From DATBLE01 sp046732255 (GTDB lineage Bacteria; Actinomycetota; Thermoleophilia; Gaiellales; Gaiellaceae), in assembly GCA_046732255.1 (NCBI GenBank), contig JBKPMR010000061.1, forward strand, positions 18,037 through 82,036: a DNA stretch of 64,000 nucleotides. The letters run 5' to 3'. This document shows, piece after piece, positions 32,887 through 41,635 of the stretch. Each line of letters begins with the position of its first letter. Positions within the stretch are counted from its first letter, which is position 1. The notes beneath the pieces were generated by a model. It saw only the letters and a list, made by a program, of their open reading frames with translations. It was not told the origin of the DNA and made no database searches. Position numbers and translations under genes: made by a program.

Positions 32887-33840
32887 TCATCCCGCCACCT
32901 CCTCGTAGACGCTCCGGGTCGCCTCGGCGACTCGCGCCCACGTGAACGCTTGCGCCCGGTCGAGCCCCATCCGGACCAGCTCGTCCCGGCGGGAAACCGC
33001 CTCCTCGATCCCGGCCGCGATCGCCGTCGGATCGCGCGGGTCGACGAGCACCGCCGCGCCGCCCGCGACTTCCTCCGTCGCTCCGCCGACGCTCGTCACT
33101 ACCGGCGTCCCGCAGGCCATCGCCTCCACCACGGGGATGCCGAAGCCTTCGTAGAGCGACGGGTAGACGAGACAGCGGGCGCCGCGGTAGAGCGCGGCGA
33201 GTTCCTCGTCGGAGACGCGGCCCAGCCAGCCGTCGACCTGCACTTCACCCCAGCCGGGCGCGCCGACGACTCTCAACTCCACACCGAGCGTTCGTACGGC
33301 TTGCTGCACGAGCGCGAGATTCTTGCGCGGCTCCAGCGTCCCGACGGCGAGGACGTAGTCGCCCACGGCTGCGGAGCCCTGGGCGACGAACGGCTCTCCG
33401 ACACCGTTCGGGATCACGCGGATCCGCTCGGCTGGGACGCTGAGCAGCTCGACGATCTCGCCGCGGGTGAACTCGGACACGGCGATCAGGCGCCTCGCCG
33501 CCCGCACCACCGTGGGAACGGCAATGCGGCTGTAGCGCCGCGTCCACTGGTTGAACGTCCCTGGGTGGCGCAGGACGGCGAGGTCGTGGACCGTTACCAC
33601 CACGGGCACGGAGCTCCGTACAGGGCCCCGGAAGGTCGGGCAGTGCAGGACGTCGAGTCCACGCGCCGCGTGCGGCAGGCCGTGGGGGTACCACCAGAGG
33701 TCGCGAACGAGCGTCGCGAGCCGCCGCGAGCCGCCCCAGGACAGCCGCTCGTACTGGTTGTGCGTGAGCAGCCCGCGGACGTAGCGGGCGGTGCCCGCCT
33801 GCGTCTGGACGAGCGGCGACGTGTCGAGGCCTACGCGCAT
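32887..33840 (-). CDS. GT4 glycosyltransferase
   Basis: 317 residues, slightly short GT-B enzyme. VVVTVHDLAVLRHPGTF, IAVSEFTRGEIVELL and the donor-site segment SLYEGFGIPVVEAMACGTPVVTS with the EX7E motif are visible; VLAVGTLEPRKNL marks the second Rossmann domain. It resembles mannosyl/rhamnosyltransferases of O-antigen loci. The ATG lies 10 nt inside the upstream GT4 gene, so translation is coupled. Confidence 0.9.
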   Translation of the reverse strand: MRVGLDTSPLVQTQAGTARYVRGLLTHNQYERLSWGGSRRLATLVRDLWWYPHGLPHAARGLDVLHCPTFRGPVRSSVPVVVTVHDLAVLRHPGTFNQWTRRYSRIAVPTVVRAARRLIAVSEFTRGEIVELLSVPAERIRVIPNGVGEPFVAQGSAAVGDYVLAVGTLEPRKNLALVQQAVRTLGVELRVVGAPGWGEVQVDGWLGRVSDEELAALYRGARCLVYPSLYEGFGIPVVEAMACGTPVVTSVGGATEEVAGGAAVLVDPRDPTAIAAGIEEAVSRRDELVRMGLDRAQAFTWARVAEATRSVYEEVAG

Positions 33841-34889
33841 CGGAGAAACGCGTCAAGCATGACGCGCCCGGTCTCATTCCAACGGAACCGGGCGGCATGG
33901 GTGAGGCCGCGAGGAACGAGCTCGTCGGGTCGCCGAAGCGCCTCCTCGAGAGCCGTGCCGATCGCCGACGGGTCATCCGGGTCGGCACGGACGGCCACGT
34001 CGCCGGATGCCTCATCCATCGACGGATGGGCGGAGGCAACGACCGGCACGCCGGCCGCCATCGCCTCGACGATCGGGATCCCGAACCCCTCGAACCGGGA
34101 CGGGTAGACGAACGCAGCCGCGCCGCGGTACAGCCGTCCGAGCTCGTCGTCGTCCACGTAGCCGAGCCGGATCACGTCGGGACGGTCGAGCGACGGCTGC
34201 GGCCCCCATCCAGCCGCACCGACGACCGCAAGCGCATGTCCGTCCGGAAGCGGCGCCGCGAGCAGCGTCTCCAGGTTCTTGCGCGGCTCGAGCGTCGCGA
34301 CCGTGAGGACGTACGGCCGCCCGAGGTCCGCGCGCTCCCCGGCCGCCGCGACATCAACGCCCGGATACGCGACGACGACGTTCTGCGGCGACACCCCCAG
34401 CAGCTCCACGACCTCGCCCTTCGTGAACTCGGAGTTGACGAAGACCACGTCGCACGTGCGAGCCGCGTTCCGGTACTTGGCGCCGTGCATCCGCTTCGTT
34501 CGCGCCTGCACCCACTCCGGGAAGCGAAGCGGCACGAGGTCGTGGACCATCGTCGAGCGGATGCCGCCTCGCTGCGGCGGGTACATCCAGTCGGAGAAGT
34601 GGAGGACGTCGACCGGGCCCAGGAAGCGCTCCAGGGGCGGCCAGGCCGCGCGGCTCCAACCCTGGCGCCAGTGGTGCGCGAACGGGAGGAAGACCAGCCG
34701 CGGCTCGACCGGGATCCCGGCGAGCGCCTCCGGGATCCGCCGCTTGCCCTGCGGGCTCGTCGGCGCGAACGGCACGACCTCGTGTCCGGCGCCCGCCGCC
34801 TCGACCAGCCCGGCGAGCGAGCCGCGGATGTAGTTCCCCACCCCGGTCCGCGGGTGCGAGAGCGGCGAGACGTCGAAGGCGATCCGCAC
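33831..34889 (-). CDS. GT4 glycosyltransferase
   Basis: 352 residues. RIAFDVSPLSHPRTGVGNYIRG at the N-terminus, HFSDWMYPPQRGG and TMVHDLVPLRFPEWV in the acceptor half, VLTVATLEPRKNLETLL and SRFEGFGIPIVEAMAAGVPVVAS in the donor half. GTG start overlaps the stop of the membrane glycosyltransferase by 1 nt (TAGTG). It is closely related in pattern to the next gene, suggesting an old duplication. Confidence 0.9.
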   Translation of the reverse strand: MRIAFDVSPLSHPRTGVGNYIRGSLAGLVEAAGAGHEVVPFAPTSPQGKRRIPEALAGIPVEPRLVFLPFAHHWRQGWSRAAWPPLERFLGPVDVLHFSDWMYPPQRGGIRSTMVHDLVPLRFPEWVQARTKRMHGAKYRNAARTCDVVFVNSEFTKGEVVELLGVSPQNVVVAYPGVDVAAAGERADLGRPYVLTVATLEPRKNLETLLAAPLPDGHALAVVGAAGWGPQPSLDRPDVIRLGYVDDDELGRLYRGAAAFVYPSRFEGFGIPIVEAMAAGVPVVASAHPSMDEASGDVAVRADPDDPSAIGTALEEALRRPDELVPRGLTHAARFRWNETGRVMLDAFLRCA

Positions 34890-36982
34890 TACGGTCGGTA
34901 GGTGAACCGCGTGAAGTGGACGCCGAGCTCGCGCGGATCGGGGTTCTGTCCCTTGGTCACCACCTTCGGCACCGCCGTCGGCGAGACGGTGAAGCGAACG
35001 ATGCAGGATTGGCCGAGCGCCTCGAGCGGAACCTCGAGGAGCTTCGTCGCGGTCGGCGCCACCTGCGCGCGCGCCACCTCGCGGCCGGCGACGGACGCAA
35101 CGACGCTCGTCGGCTTCGTGAACAGCGACGGGTCGCTCTGGAGGGTGACGACGACCGAGCCGCCGCGGCAGTCGTGCCGCGTGTAGGTCACCTCACGGCC
35201 GGACCACGTGTCCTGCGGGTACAGGCCGTCGACCCGCGAGACCTGGCGCAGCGGCCCGACGATCCGGCGCAGGACGATTCCCTTCCGGGCATCCTGCGCC
35301 ACGACACGGCCGCCGACGTCGACGGTCCCGTCCGTGAGCACGTACTCGGCATGGACGACCTTGCTGTCGGGCCCGCGCATCAAGCCGGTCTCGGCGTCGG
35401 TGGTGAGCGGCTTCTCCGGGAGGTCGCCCTCGAGCGGCGAGCTCGTGTAGTAGAAGTGCCGCACGCTCCGGTTGAAGAACTCGTTCTCCCAGACGGAGTA
35501 CTTGTCGGTGTTGCCGGACCAGATCAAGGCGACCTGCGCGTCACGGCCGACCGAGCGATCGACCCAGTCCGGGTGAGCGGCGGTGATCCCCTGGAAGAGG
35601 TCGAGGATCGACGTCTGCCGGTACTTGCCCTCGATCGGCTTCTGCGAGACCCCGAAGTAGACGAATACGAGCAGCGGCAGCACGAGTGCGTATCGCGCCG
35701 GCACGAAGAGGAACAGCAGGCACGCACCCAGCGATGCGACGAGGGCGAGCCACTGCAGGTTCGGAATCCCGCCGAACGACGGCGCGACCGACCAGAGGAC
35801 GACCAACGCGGTCGTATCGGAGACGGCCGGCAGCCCGATCAGCTTCGTGTACGGCAGGACCGTGACGGCCACGACCGCGACCGCGACGGCGGGAACGGCC
35901 ACCGCCCAGGGACGCGGACAGCCGCGCTCGACCCAGAGCATCAGGGCGGTCAGGAACAGCGGAGCGACGTAGAACATGTTCCGCTCCTCCACCCGCAGCG
36001 ACTGCTCGGATGCGAACGTCGCCACCTCGAGCACGAGCCAGAAGGAAAGCGTCACCGCCGCCGCCAGGAACGCGCGCTCGGACCGCGGCCGCCCGCGCAT
36101 CGTCAGCGCCAGAACGACCAGCGCTACGAACGGAATCACGCCGAGCGACAGGATCAGCTCCTCCCAGTGGTAGAGCCACCAGTGGAAGACGCCGTCCGCC
36201 GTGTAGCCGGCGTGTCCCGCGATCTCGTACGCGCCGAAGATCCCGAATACCGACGCACCGCGCCCGACCTGGACGACGACGACCACCAGCACCGCCGCGG
36301 CCCCGGCAGCGAAGAACCAGCGGAACTCGCGCAGCGCCCGCCGCCCCGAGACCAGGAAGGGCGCGGTCGCGACCGCAGGCAGGATCGCAACCGCCTGCGC
36401 CCGGGTGAGGTAGGCCAGCACGAACGCGCCGAACAGCAGGAGCGTCCGGGTCAGGTCCGGCCGCTCGAGCCACACAACCATCGCCAGGGCCGCGAGCAGG
36501 AACGCCGGGTAAAACGCGTTCTCGGTCATCAGCATCCCGGCGAAGAGCAGCGTCGGGACCGACATCGACAGGACCGCGGCGGCGAACGCGTACGGCCGCG
36601 AGCAGACCCGCCGGGCGAGCAGGTATGCGGGCACGGCCGCCAGCGAGACGACGACGGCGTTGATCCCCTTCGCCGCCGCGTAGGCCTGCGGGACACGATC
36701 GAAGAGCGCCCAGGCCGGGCTGAGCAGGGCCGGGTAGACGAGCCCGTAGGCGGCGGTGTGCTCGCCGCGGAGCAGGAAGCGGCCGGTGTCCGCGAAGCTC
36801 TTCGCCAGCTCGGAGTAGACGAGCTCGTCGACCATGATCCACGGCGCGACGATCCGGCGGGCGAGCGCATAGCGAATGCCGGCTGAGACGACCACGAGGC
36901 CGCCGACCCACACCCACATCGGGACGGCGCGGACGAGCTCGGCCGCGCGCGTGCGCGACTGGGCGACCGCGTCAGTCGCCAA
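34889..36982 (-). CDS. Large polytopic glycosyltransferase-like protein (GT39/ArnT-type)
   Basis: 697 residues with about 12 helices to residue 440 and a C-terminal extracytoplasmic beta-rich part. IMVDELVYSELAKSFADTG in the first outer loop parallels 26408-28684. TEN (MLMTENAFYPAFLL) and EERNMFY are further shared motifs. TTG 36982 is the most upstream start compatible with the preceding gene's stop; an internal ATG (MWVWVGG) is 22 codons later and begins directly at the first helix. Likely adds a lipid-linked sugar outside the membrane. Confidence 0.76.
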   Translation of the reverse strand: MATDAVAQSRTRAAELVRAVPMWVWVGGLVVVSAGIRYALARRIVAPWIMVDELVYSELAKSFADTGRFLLRGEHTAAYGLVYPALLSPAWALFDRVPQAYAAAKGINAVVVSLAAVPAYLLARRVCSRPYAFAAAVLSMSVPTLLFAGMLMTENAFYPAFLLAALAMVVWLERPDLTRTLLLFGAFVLAYLTRAQAVAILPAVATAPFLVSGRRALREFRWFFAAGAAAVLVVVVVQVGRGASVFGIFGAYEIAGHAGYTADGVFHWWLYHWEELILSLGVIPFVALVVLALTMRGRPRSERAFLAAAVTLSFWLVLEVATFASEQSLRVEERNMFYVAPLFLTALMLWVERGCPRPWAVAVPAVAVAVVAVTVLPYTKLIGLPAVSDTTALVVLWSVAPSFGGIPNLQWLALVASLGACLLFLFVPARYALVLPLLVFVYFGVSQKPIEGKYRQTSILDLFQGITAAHPDWVDRSVGRDAQVALIWSGNTDKYSVWENEFFNRSVRHFYYTSSPLEGDLPEKPLTTDAETGLMRGPDSKVVHAEYVLTDGTVDVGGRVVAQDARKGIVLRRIVGPLRQVSRVDGLYPQDTWSGREVTYTRHDCRGGSVVVTLQSDPSLFTKPTSVVASVAGREVARAQVAPTATKLLEVPLEALGQSCIVRFTVSPTAVPKVVTKGQNPDPRELGVHFTRFTYRP

Positions 36983-38180
36983 GGCCGACCTCGCGCAGCC
37001 TCGCCGCGAGGAGGGTCGCGTCCTCTCCGTCCATGCCGACGTCGGCAGCGGCGGAGGCGACCTCGTGCAGCACGCGCTCATGGACGATCGGACCGCCGGC
37101 GAGCGCCTCCAGCGCGGCCGCGTAAGCCTCGGCCACCCGTTCGACCAGGTGCTCGCGCTCGATCAGTTCCCGCGCACGGTCCCCCATCGCTGCGCGGACA
37201 TCCGGGTCGGCGAGCGCCTCCAGTGCAGCCACCAGCGTGTCCTCCTCACGCTCGTCGACTGGCACCTTCAGCACCGCGTCGGCGGGGAGCTCGCCGAACC
37301 AGCCGACGTCGCTGACCACCAGCGGCTTGCCGAGCGAGAGCGCGCGGATTGCGCTGCCCGAGGTCTCGCCCATCGTCGGCGAGCGGAGCGAGACGATCGC
37401 GTCGCAGGCGGCCATCAGAGACCAGAGTTCGTCCTCCGGCACGTAGTCGTGCCTGATCACGCCCTCCGGCAGCTCCAGACGCGACAGCCGGGATGCCAGC
37501 GAACCGACGAGCAGCAGCCGCGCCTCCGGCCGGCGCCCGCGCACGCGCGCGAACGCCGACAGGAGCTCTTCGATCCGTTTGCTCTCGTTCAGGTGGCCGA
37601 AGCAGCCGTACAGCGGATCGCCGACGACGTCGGCGGGCTCGAGCTGCGGAACGGGCCAGGCCGGGTGCGGGATGCGGACGATCGGGCCGCGGTAACCCGC
37701 CTCGCGCGCCCGCCGCTCGACGTAGTGCGAGTGGACGATCAGTGCGGTCGCGTGGTCGAGCACCTCGCGGGCGAGCGGGAAGTCCTCGGGTCGCGTCTCC
37801 CAGAGCGGCGGCAGCTTGTTGTCGAGCACCGCGTAGGCGAGCAGCCGGCCGACGAGGCCGCGCTCGCGCTCCATCGCCGCGAGGTAGCCGGCAGCGTCGC
37901 CGCGGGCGAAGGTGAGGCCGACAACGAGGTGGTGTAGGACGAAGTCGTGGAGGACGACGACGCCGGGCTTGCGGCGCAGCGCTTCGACGATCCAGCCGTG
38001 GGCCTCGGCGTCGTTGCCAACGTGGTAGAGGCGGAGGTCGGCAGGCGGCTCGCGCCGGAACCGGCCGGGGCGGGCGACGACGACCTCGATCCGCCGCTCG
38101 AGCTCCAGCAGCAGCAGCGCCGAGTAGTCCGCGATCCCGGAGCGTGACGGCGGAAGCGGGGAATAGTAGGCGACCTTCAC
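36972..38180 (-). CDS. GT4 glycosyltransferase (tandem copy 1)
   Basis: 402 residues. It starts VKVAYYSPLPPSRSGIADYS, has LYHVGNDAEAHGWIVEAL and VVLHDFVLHHLV in the acceptor half, and YGCFGHLNESKRIEELL, PTMGETSGSAIRALSLGKPLVVSDVG in the donor half. In this subgroup the donor site reads GETSGSAIRALS rather than the E-x7-E of neighbouring GT4 genes. The next gene upstream is a close tandem paralogue. GTG start in GTGA overlap. Confidence 0.88.
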   Translation of the reverse strand: MKVAYYSPLPPSRSGIADYSALLLLELERRIEVVVARPGRFRREPPADLRLYHVGNDAEAHGWIVEALRRKPGVVVLHDFVLHHLVVGLTFARGDAAGYLAAMERERGLVGRLLAYAVLDNKLPPLWETRPEDFPLAREVLDHATALIVHSHYVERRAREAGYRGPIVRIPHPAWPVPQLEPADVVGDPLYGCFGHLNESKRIEELLSAFARVRGRRPEARLLLVGSLASRLSRLELPEGVIRHDYVPEDELWSLMAACDAIVSLRSPTMGETSGSAIRALSLGKPLVVSDVGWFGELPADAVLKVPVDEREEDTLVAALEALADPDVRAAMGDRARELIEREHLVERVAEAYAAALEALAGGPIVHERVLHEVASAAADVGMDGEDATLLAARLREVGLGD

Positions 38181-39274
38181 GCCGCCACCGCCGGGATCAT
38201 CGCCTGGAGCGCCTCGGCGTAGAGGTCGGCGGTCCGGTCGAGGCGATGCTCGGTCGTGGCGACACGTCTGGCCGCCTCGCTCATCTGCTCGTTGCCAGCC
38301 GCGTGGCGCATCGCCTCTTCGAGCGCGTCGATCTCACCGTCGCCGACCGGCACCTTGATCGAGACCTCGTCGGGCAGCTCACGGAACGCGCCGACGTCGC
38401 TGACGATCAGCGGCTTGCCCACCGAAAGCGCGCGAATCGCAGCCGCCGAGGTCTCGCCCATCGTCGGCCAGCGCAGCGACACGACCGCGTCGCAGGCGGC
38501 CAGCAGCCGCCAGAGCTCGTCCTCGGCGACGTAGTCGCGACGAATGACGTTCGGCGGCGGCTCGATCCGGGGCAGCCGCGGCGACCAGGAGCCGACGAGC
38601 AGCAGCCGCGCCTCCGGCCCGAGTCGCGTGAACGCCCCGAGGATCTGCGGGACGCGCTTGCTCTCGTTGACGTGACCGAAGCAGCCGAGGACCGGACTGC
38701 CGTCGATCGGCTCCGGGACGATCGGCGGGACGGGCCACGCGGGCATCGGCACCCGACGGATCGGGCGGTCGTACCCGGCGTCGCGGGCAAGGCCCTCGAC
38801 GTACCGGGAGTGGACGATCAGTCCGGTGGCCGCGTCCAGCACCCTGTGCACGAGCGGGAACTCCTGAGCCCGCGTCTCCCAGAGCGGCTCGATACGGCCC
38901 TGCTGGACCGCCAGCCCGAGCTCGCGCCCCTCCGGACCCGCGTCGCGCTCGAGCGCGGCGCAGTAGCCCTCGACGTCTCCGCGGGCGAGGGTGATCCCGG
39001 AGACGAGATGGTGCAGGACGAACTCGTGCAGCACGACGACGCCCGGGCGCCTCTGGAGCGCTTCGACGATCCAGCCGTGCTCGTCGGGGTCGTTGCCGAC
39101 GTGGTACAGGGCGACGTCAGCTTTGGGCGCGCGGCGGAAGCGTCCGGGCCTGGCGACGACGACGTCCATCCGCTCCTGGAGCGCAGGCAGGAGGAGCGCC
39201 GAGTAGTCCGCGATCCCGGACCGCGACGGCGGAAGCGGCGAGTAGTAGGCGACCCTGACGGCTTCGTCTCTCAC
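38177..39274 (-). CDS. GT4 glycosyltransferase (tandem copy 2)
   Basis: 365 residues, paralogue of 36972-38180: VRVAYYSPLPPSRSGIADYSALLL, LYHVGNDPDEHGWIVEALQ, LGCFGHVNESKRVPQIL and PTMGETSAAAIRALSVGKPLIVSDVG. It lacks the ~35-residue C-terminal extension of copy 1. The GTG start (MRDEAVRVAYY) is in a GTGA overlap with the upstream GT4. Tandem duplication with divergence suggests two similar linkages in one repeat unit. Confidence 0.88.
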   Translation of the reverse strand: MRDEAVRVAYYSPLPPSRSGIADYSALLLPALQERMDVVVARPGRFRRAPKADVALYHVGNDPDEHGWIVEALQRRPGVVVLHEFVLHHLVSGITLARGDVEGYCAALERDAGPEGRELGLAVQQGRIEPLWETRAQEFPLVHRVLDAATGLIVHSRYVEGLARDAGYDRPIRRVPMPAWPVPPIVPEPIDGSPVLGCFGHVNESKRVPQILGAFTRLGPEARLLLVGSWSPRLPRIEPPPNVIRRDYVAEDELWRLLAACDAVVSLRWPTMGETSAAAIRALSVGKPLIVSDVGAFRELPDEVSIKVPVGDGEIDALEEAMRHAAGNEQMSEAARRVATTEHRLDRTADLYAEALQAMIPAVAA

Positions 39275-40275
39275 GCCAGCAGTCTGTCGATGGTCGTGTC
39301 CCAGGTGACGCGCTCGGCGAGCTGGTGACCGGCCCGGCCCCAGGCCTGCGCGTCGTCGGGATTCAGCCTGCCGAACGCCGCCGCCAGCTCCTCGGCCCGC
39401 GGCTCGCAGACCAGGCCCGTCACGCCGTCTCTGACGATCTCCAGCGGGCCGCCGGCGTCGGTCGTCGTCACGACGGGCTTGTCGGCGAGGAACGCCTCGT
39501 AGGGCACCATCCCGAAATCCTCGTCGACCGGCGCGTAGAACACGGCGAGACAGCCTGCGTACAGGTCGGTCAGCTCCTGCTCCGAGACCCGGCCCGCGAA
39601 GCGCACCTCCCCTCCGTCGGCCACCGACTCCAGCCGTTCGCGATCGGGCCCGTCGCCCGCGATCACGACGGGCGTCCCGGACTTCGCGGCCGCCTCGATC
39701 AGCAGGTCGATCCGCTTCGCGCGGTCGAGCCGGCCGACGGAGAGCACGAAGTCGCCGTACGCATCGCAGCGGTACGGAAGCTCCTGGGGCGGGTGCGGCA
39801 TCACCTCGGCGGAGATCCCGGTGGAGCGCTCGAGGCGGTCGGCGACGTTCCGGGAGGTGGCGAAGACCTTCCGCGCCTCGCCGAGCGCGAGCCGGTCGAG
39901 CTGCTGGACCTTCCGCCGGATCGCCCGGTCCTCGGGCGACTCGCCGAACTGGCCGAGTGCCGTGCGGTCGAGCTCGTAGGCCTGCCGGAACTGGTGGACG
40001 AGCCAGACGACCTTGTTCGGGTGGCGGACGACGTAGGAGGGAAACTTCGTCGCGATCACGAGGTCGATCCGGCGGCCGTCGGCCTCCTCGAGGTCGACCA
40101 GCCGCCAGAGGAAGGTCTGGGTCAGCACCCGCTCCCCCGGATACCACTTGAACGGGACGCTGACGAGGTCGGCGTCGTGGCCGCGGCGTCGCAGCTCGGC
40201 GACGAGGTCGTCGGTGAAGATCTCGACGCCGCCGCGGGCGAACGCGACCTGCGGCCTGCAGACGGCGATTCTCAA
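39271..40275 (-). CDS. GT4 glycosyltransferase
   Basis: 334 residues. RIAVCRPQVAFARGGVEIFTDDLVAELRRRGHD is a textbook GT4 start; FVLSVGRLDRAKRIDLLIEA and YAPVDEDFGMVPYEAFLADKPVVTT form the donor site. TTG start inside a TTGA overlap with the upstream methyltransferase gene, with no better upstream start. Similar to capsule/LPS mannosyltransferases, substrate not determinable. Confidence 0.9.
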   Translation of the reverse strand: MRIAVCRPQVAFARGGVEIFTDDLVAELRRRGHDADLVSVPFKWYPGERVLTQTFLWRLVDLEEADGRRIDLVIATKFPSYVVRHPNKVVWLVHQFRQAYELDRTALGQFGESPEDRAIRRKVQQLDRLALGEARKVFATSRNVADRLERSTGISAEVMPHPPQELPYRCDAYGDFVLSVGRLDRAKRIDLLIEAAAKSGTPVVIAGDGPDRERLESVADGGEVRFAGRVSEQELTDLYAGCLAVFYAPVDEDFGMVPYEAFLADKPVVTTTDAGGPLEIVRDGVTGLVCEPRAEELAAAFGRLNPDDAQAWGRAGHQLAERVTWDTTIDRLLA

Positions 40276-41369
40276 GTTCTGGCGACGATCGCGTAGTCGA
40301 GCGGCGCGAAGAGGATCTCGCGAATTCGCTCGTCGACGTCGTCGGCGTGGCGCGGCGCGTTCAGGAAGCGGGTCTCGATTGCCCGGAACCCCGCTTGGGA
40401 CGCCAAGAGCTTGAGCGTCTCGGGGACGAGCGGCTGGGCGTGGGTGAGGTCGGCGAAGTACGAGCGGAGGGCGAGCGGCGAGAGCGGGTTGATCGTCTCG
40501 GCGATCAGCGGGCCGCCGGGGCGCAACTTCTGCGCGGCAAGCTCGAGGAAGCGGAACAGCACGGCCGGCGGCAGATGCTCGACGACCTGCCCGGCAAAGA
40601 TCCCGCCCAGGTTCCCGTCCGGCAGCGCCTCGAGGTAGGCGAGTGCGTCGGCCTGTTCGACGTCGAGCCCTTCTCCTCGTGCGAACGCGACCATGTCGGC
40701 GTCGGCGTCGATGCCACGGGCCTCGACGCCGGCGTCGCGCCGAAGCCCGAGGAGCTCGCCGCGGCCGCAGCCCACGTCGAGCACCGGGGAGGCGTCGCGA
40801 AGGTCGTCCACGTAGGGGCGCTGGCGCTCGCGGACGTCGGTCGTCGAGCCGCGCATCCTCGCCTCGAAGGCGAAGTAGTCGGGGACGGCGGCAGCGGCAG
40901 GCTGTGACGCGACCGTCTGCGGAACCGCGCCGGCACCACGGCGCTCCGCGCGGATCAGCCGCTCCTCGAGCTCGCCGAGGGTGCGCTCGGCCTCTGCGCG
41001 GGACGTCTCGCCGCGGTCGACCTCCTCCAGAATCCCGTCGACCATCTTCAGGACGACGTCGTTGAAGGACCGCTGCTCCGCCGCCAGGGGCTCCACGTAC
41101 CAGCGCAGGAACGGCCTGAGGATGCGCTTCAGCGGATACGCGACCCAGCCCTTCAGCCCCGGGCGCCGCTCCAGCGGGCGGTCGGCCGAGACGGACCAGA
41201 GCCGCTCAGCGCGGTGCCGGGCGGCGAGCAGGCGCCCGCGTCCCTCGGCGGTGCCGTTCCGGCCGCCGGCGAGCTCCTCGCGGAGCCGCTCGACCAGCGC
41301 GTTCACGTCCACCTCCGAAGCGGTGGAAATCCCCGAAGCATGGCTCGACGACTCGGCGCTACCGGGCAC
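40272..41369 (-). CDS. SAM-dependent methyltransferase of glycan loci
   Basis: 365 residues. The N-terminal ~150 residues are helical with heptad-like stretches (VERLREELAGG, RAEAERTLGELEERLIRAE). The class I methyltransferase follows: PVLDVGCGRGELLGLRRDAGVEARGIDADADMV, GGIFAGQVVEHLPPAVLFRFLELA, ETINPLSPLALRSYFADLTHAQPLVPET. The last segment matches O-antigen methyltransferases that cap or modify polymannose/rhamnan chains. GTG start at the head of the operon running down to 30979. Confidence 0.85.
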   Translation of the reverse strand: MPGSAESSSHASGISTASEVDVNALVERLREELAGGRNGTAEGRGRLLAARHRAERLWSVSADRPLERRPGLKGWVAYPLKRILRPFLRWYVEPLAAEQRSFNDVVLKMVDGILEEVDRGETSRAEAERTLGELEERLIRAERRGAGAVPQTVASQPAAAAVPDYFAFEARMRGSTTDVRERQRPYVDDLRDASPVLDVGCGRGELLGLRRDAGVEARGIDADADMVAFARGEGLDVEQADALAYLEALPDGNLGGIFAGQVVEHLPPAVLFRFLELAAQKLRPGGPLIAETINPLSPLALRSYFADLTHAQPLVPETLKLLASQAGFRAIETRFLNAPRHADDVDERIREILFAPLDYAIVART

Positions 41370-41444
41370 CGATCCATTGTAAGAGCGCCTCGTTACGACC
41401 CTGTTAGCTCACTGGATCCACACCCTGTGAACGTTCTGCACCAC

Positions 41445-41482
41445 AAACGTTCCAACCCCCGTCTCAGAGACCGGGGTGAAAG
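41445..41482 (+). repeat. Palindromic repeat family B, copy 1 (locus 2)
   Basis: Core CCCCCGTCTCAGAGACCGGGG flanked by AACGTTCCAA and TGAAAGC (split here for length). Slightly decayed outer arms compared with copy 2. Confidence 0.8.
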
Positions 41483-41531
41483 CGGCTTGCCGACGCGGAC
41501 GGCCCTGGCACGGGGGACAAGCTGTTCCACA

Positions 41532-41570
41532 AACGTTTCACCTCCGGTCTCAGAGACTGGGTGTGAAACG
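41532..41570 (+). repeat. Palindromic repeat family B, copy 2 (locus 2)
   Basis: AAACGTTTCACC, core GGTCTCAGAGACTGGG, then TGTGAAACGT. Outer arms are exact complements (ACGTTTCAC / GTGAAACGT). Confidence 0.85.
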
Positions 41571-41635
41571 TCACGAGCTCCGCCACGGCTCTTGCAGACG
41601 CAAGGATCGGCCCGCGATCCTGATTAACTCGCCGC

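Larger units (their letters stand above)
41370..41635. repeat. Divergent intergenic region carrying a composite family-B element
   Basis: 266 nt without a gene, between divergent methyltransferase and GT4 genes, so it must hold both promoters. It contains a two-palindrome unit that matches the one at 6091-6215, including the spacer words GCGGACGGCCC and CCACAA. No clear -35/-10 pair seen. Confidence 0.7.

Noticed and set aside
41370..41635. Riboswitch in the long divergent spacer
   Set aside because: I find no known riboswitch consensus, and the structured part is explained by the repeat element.
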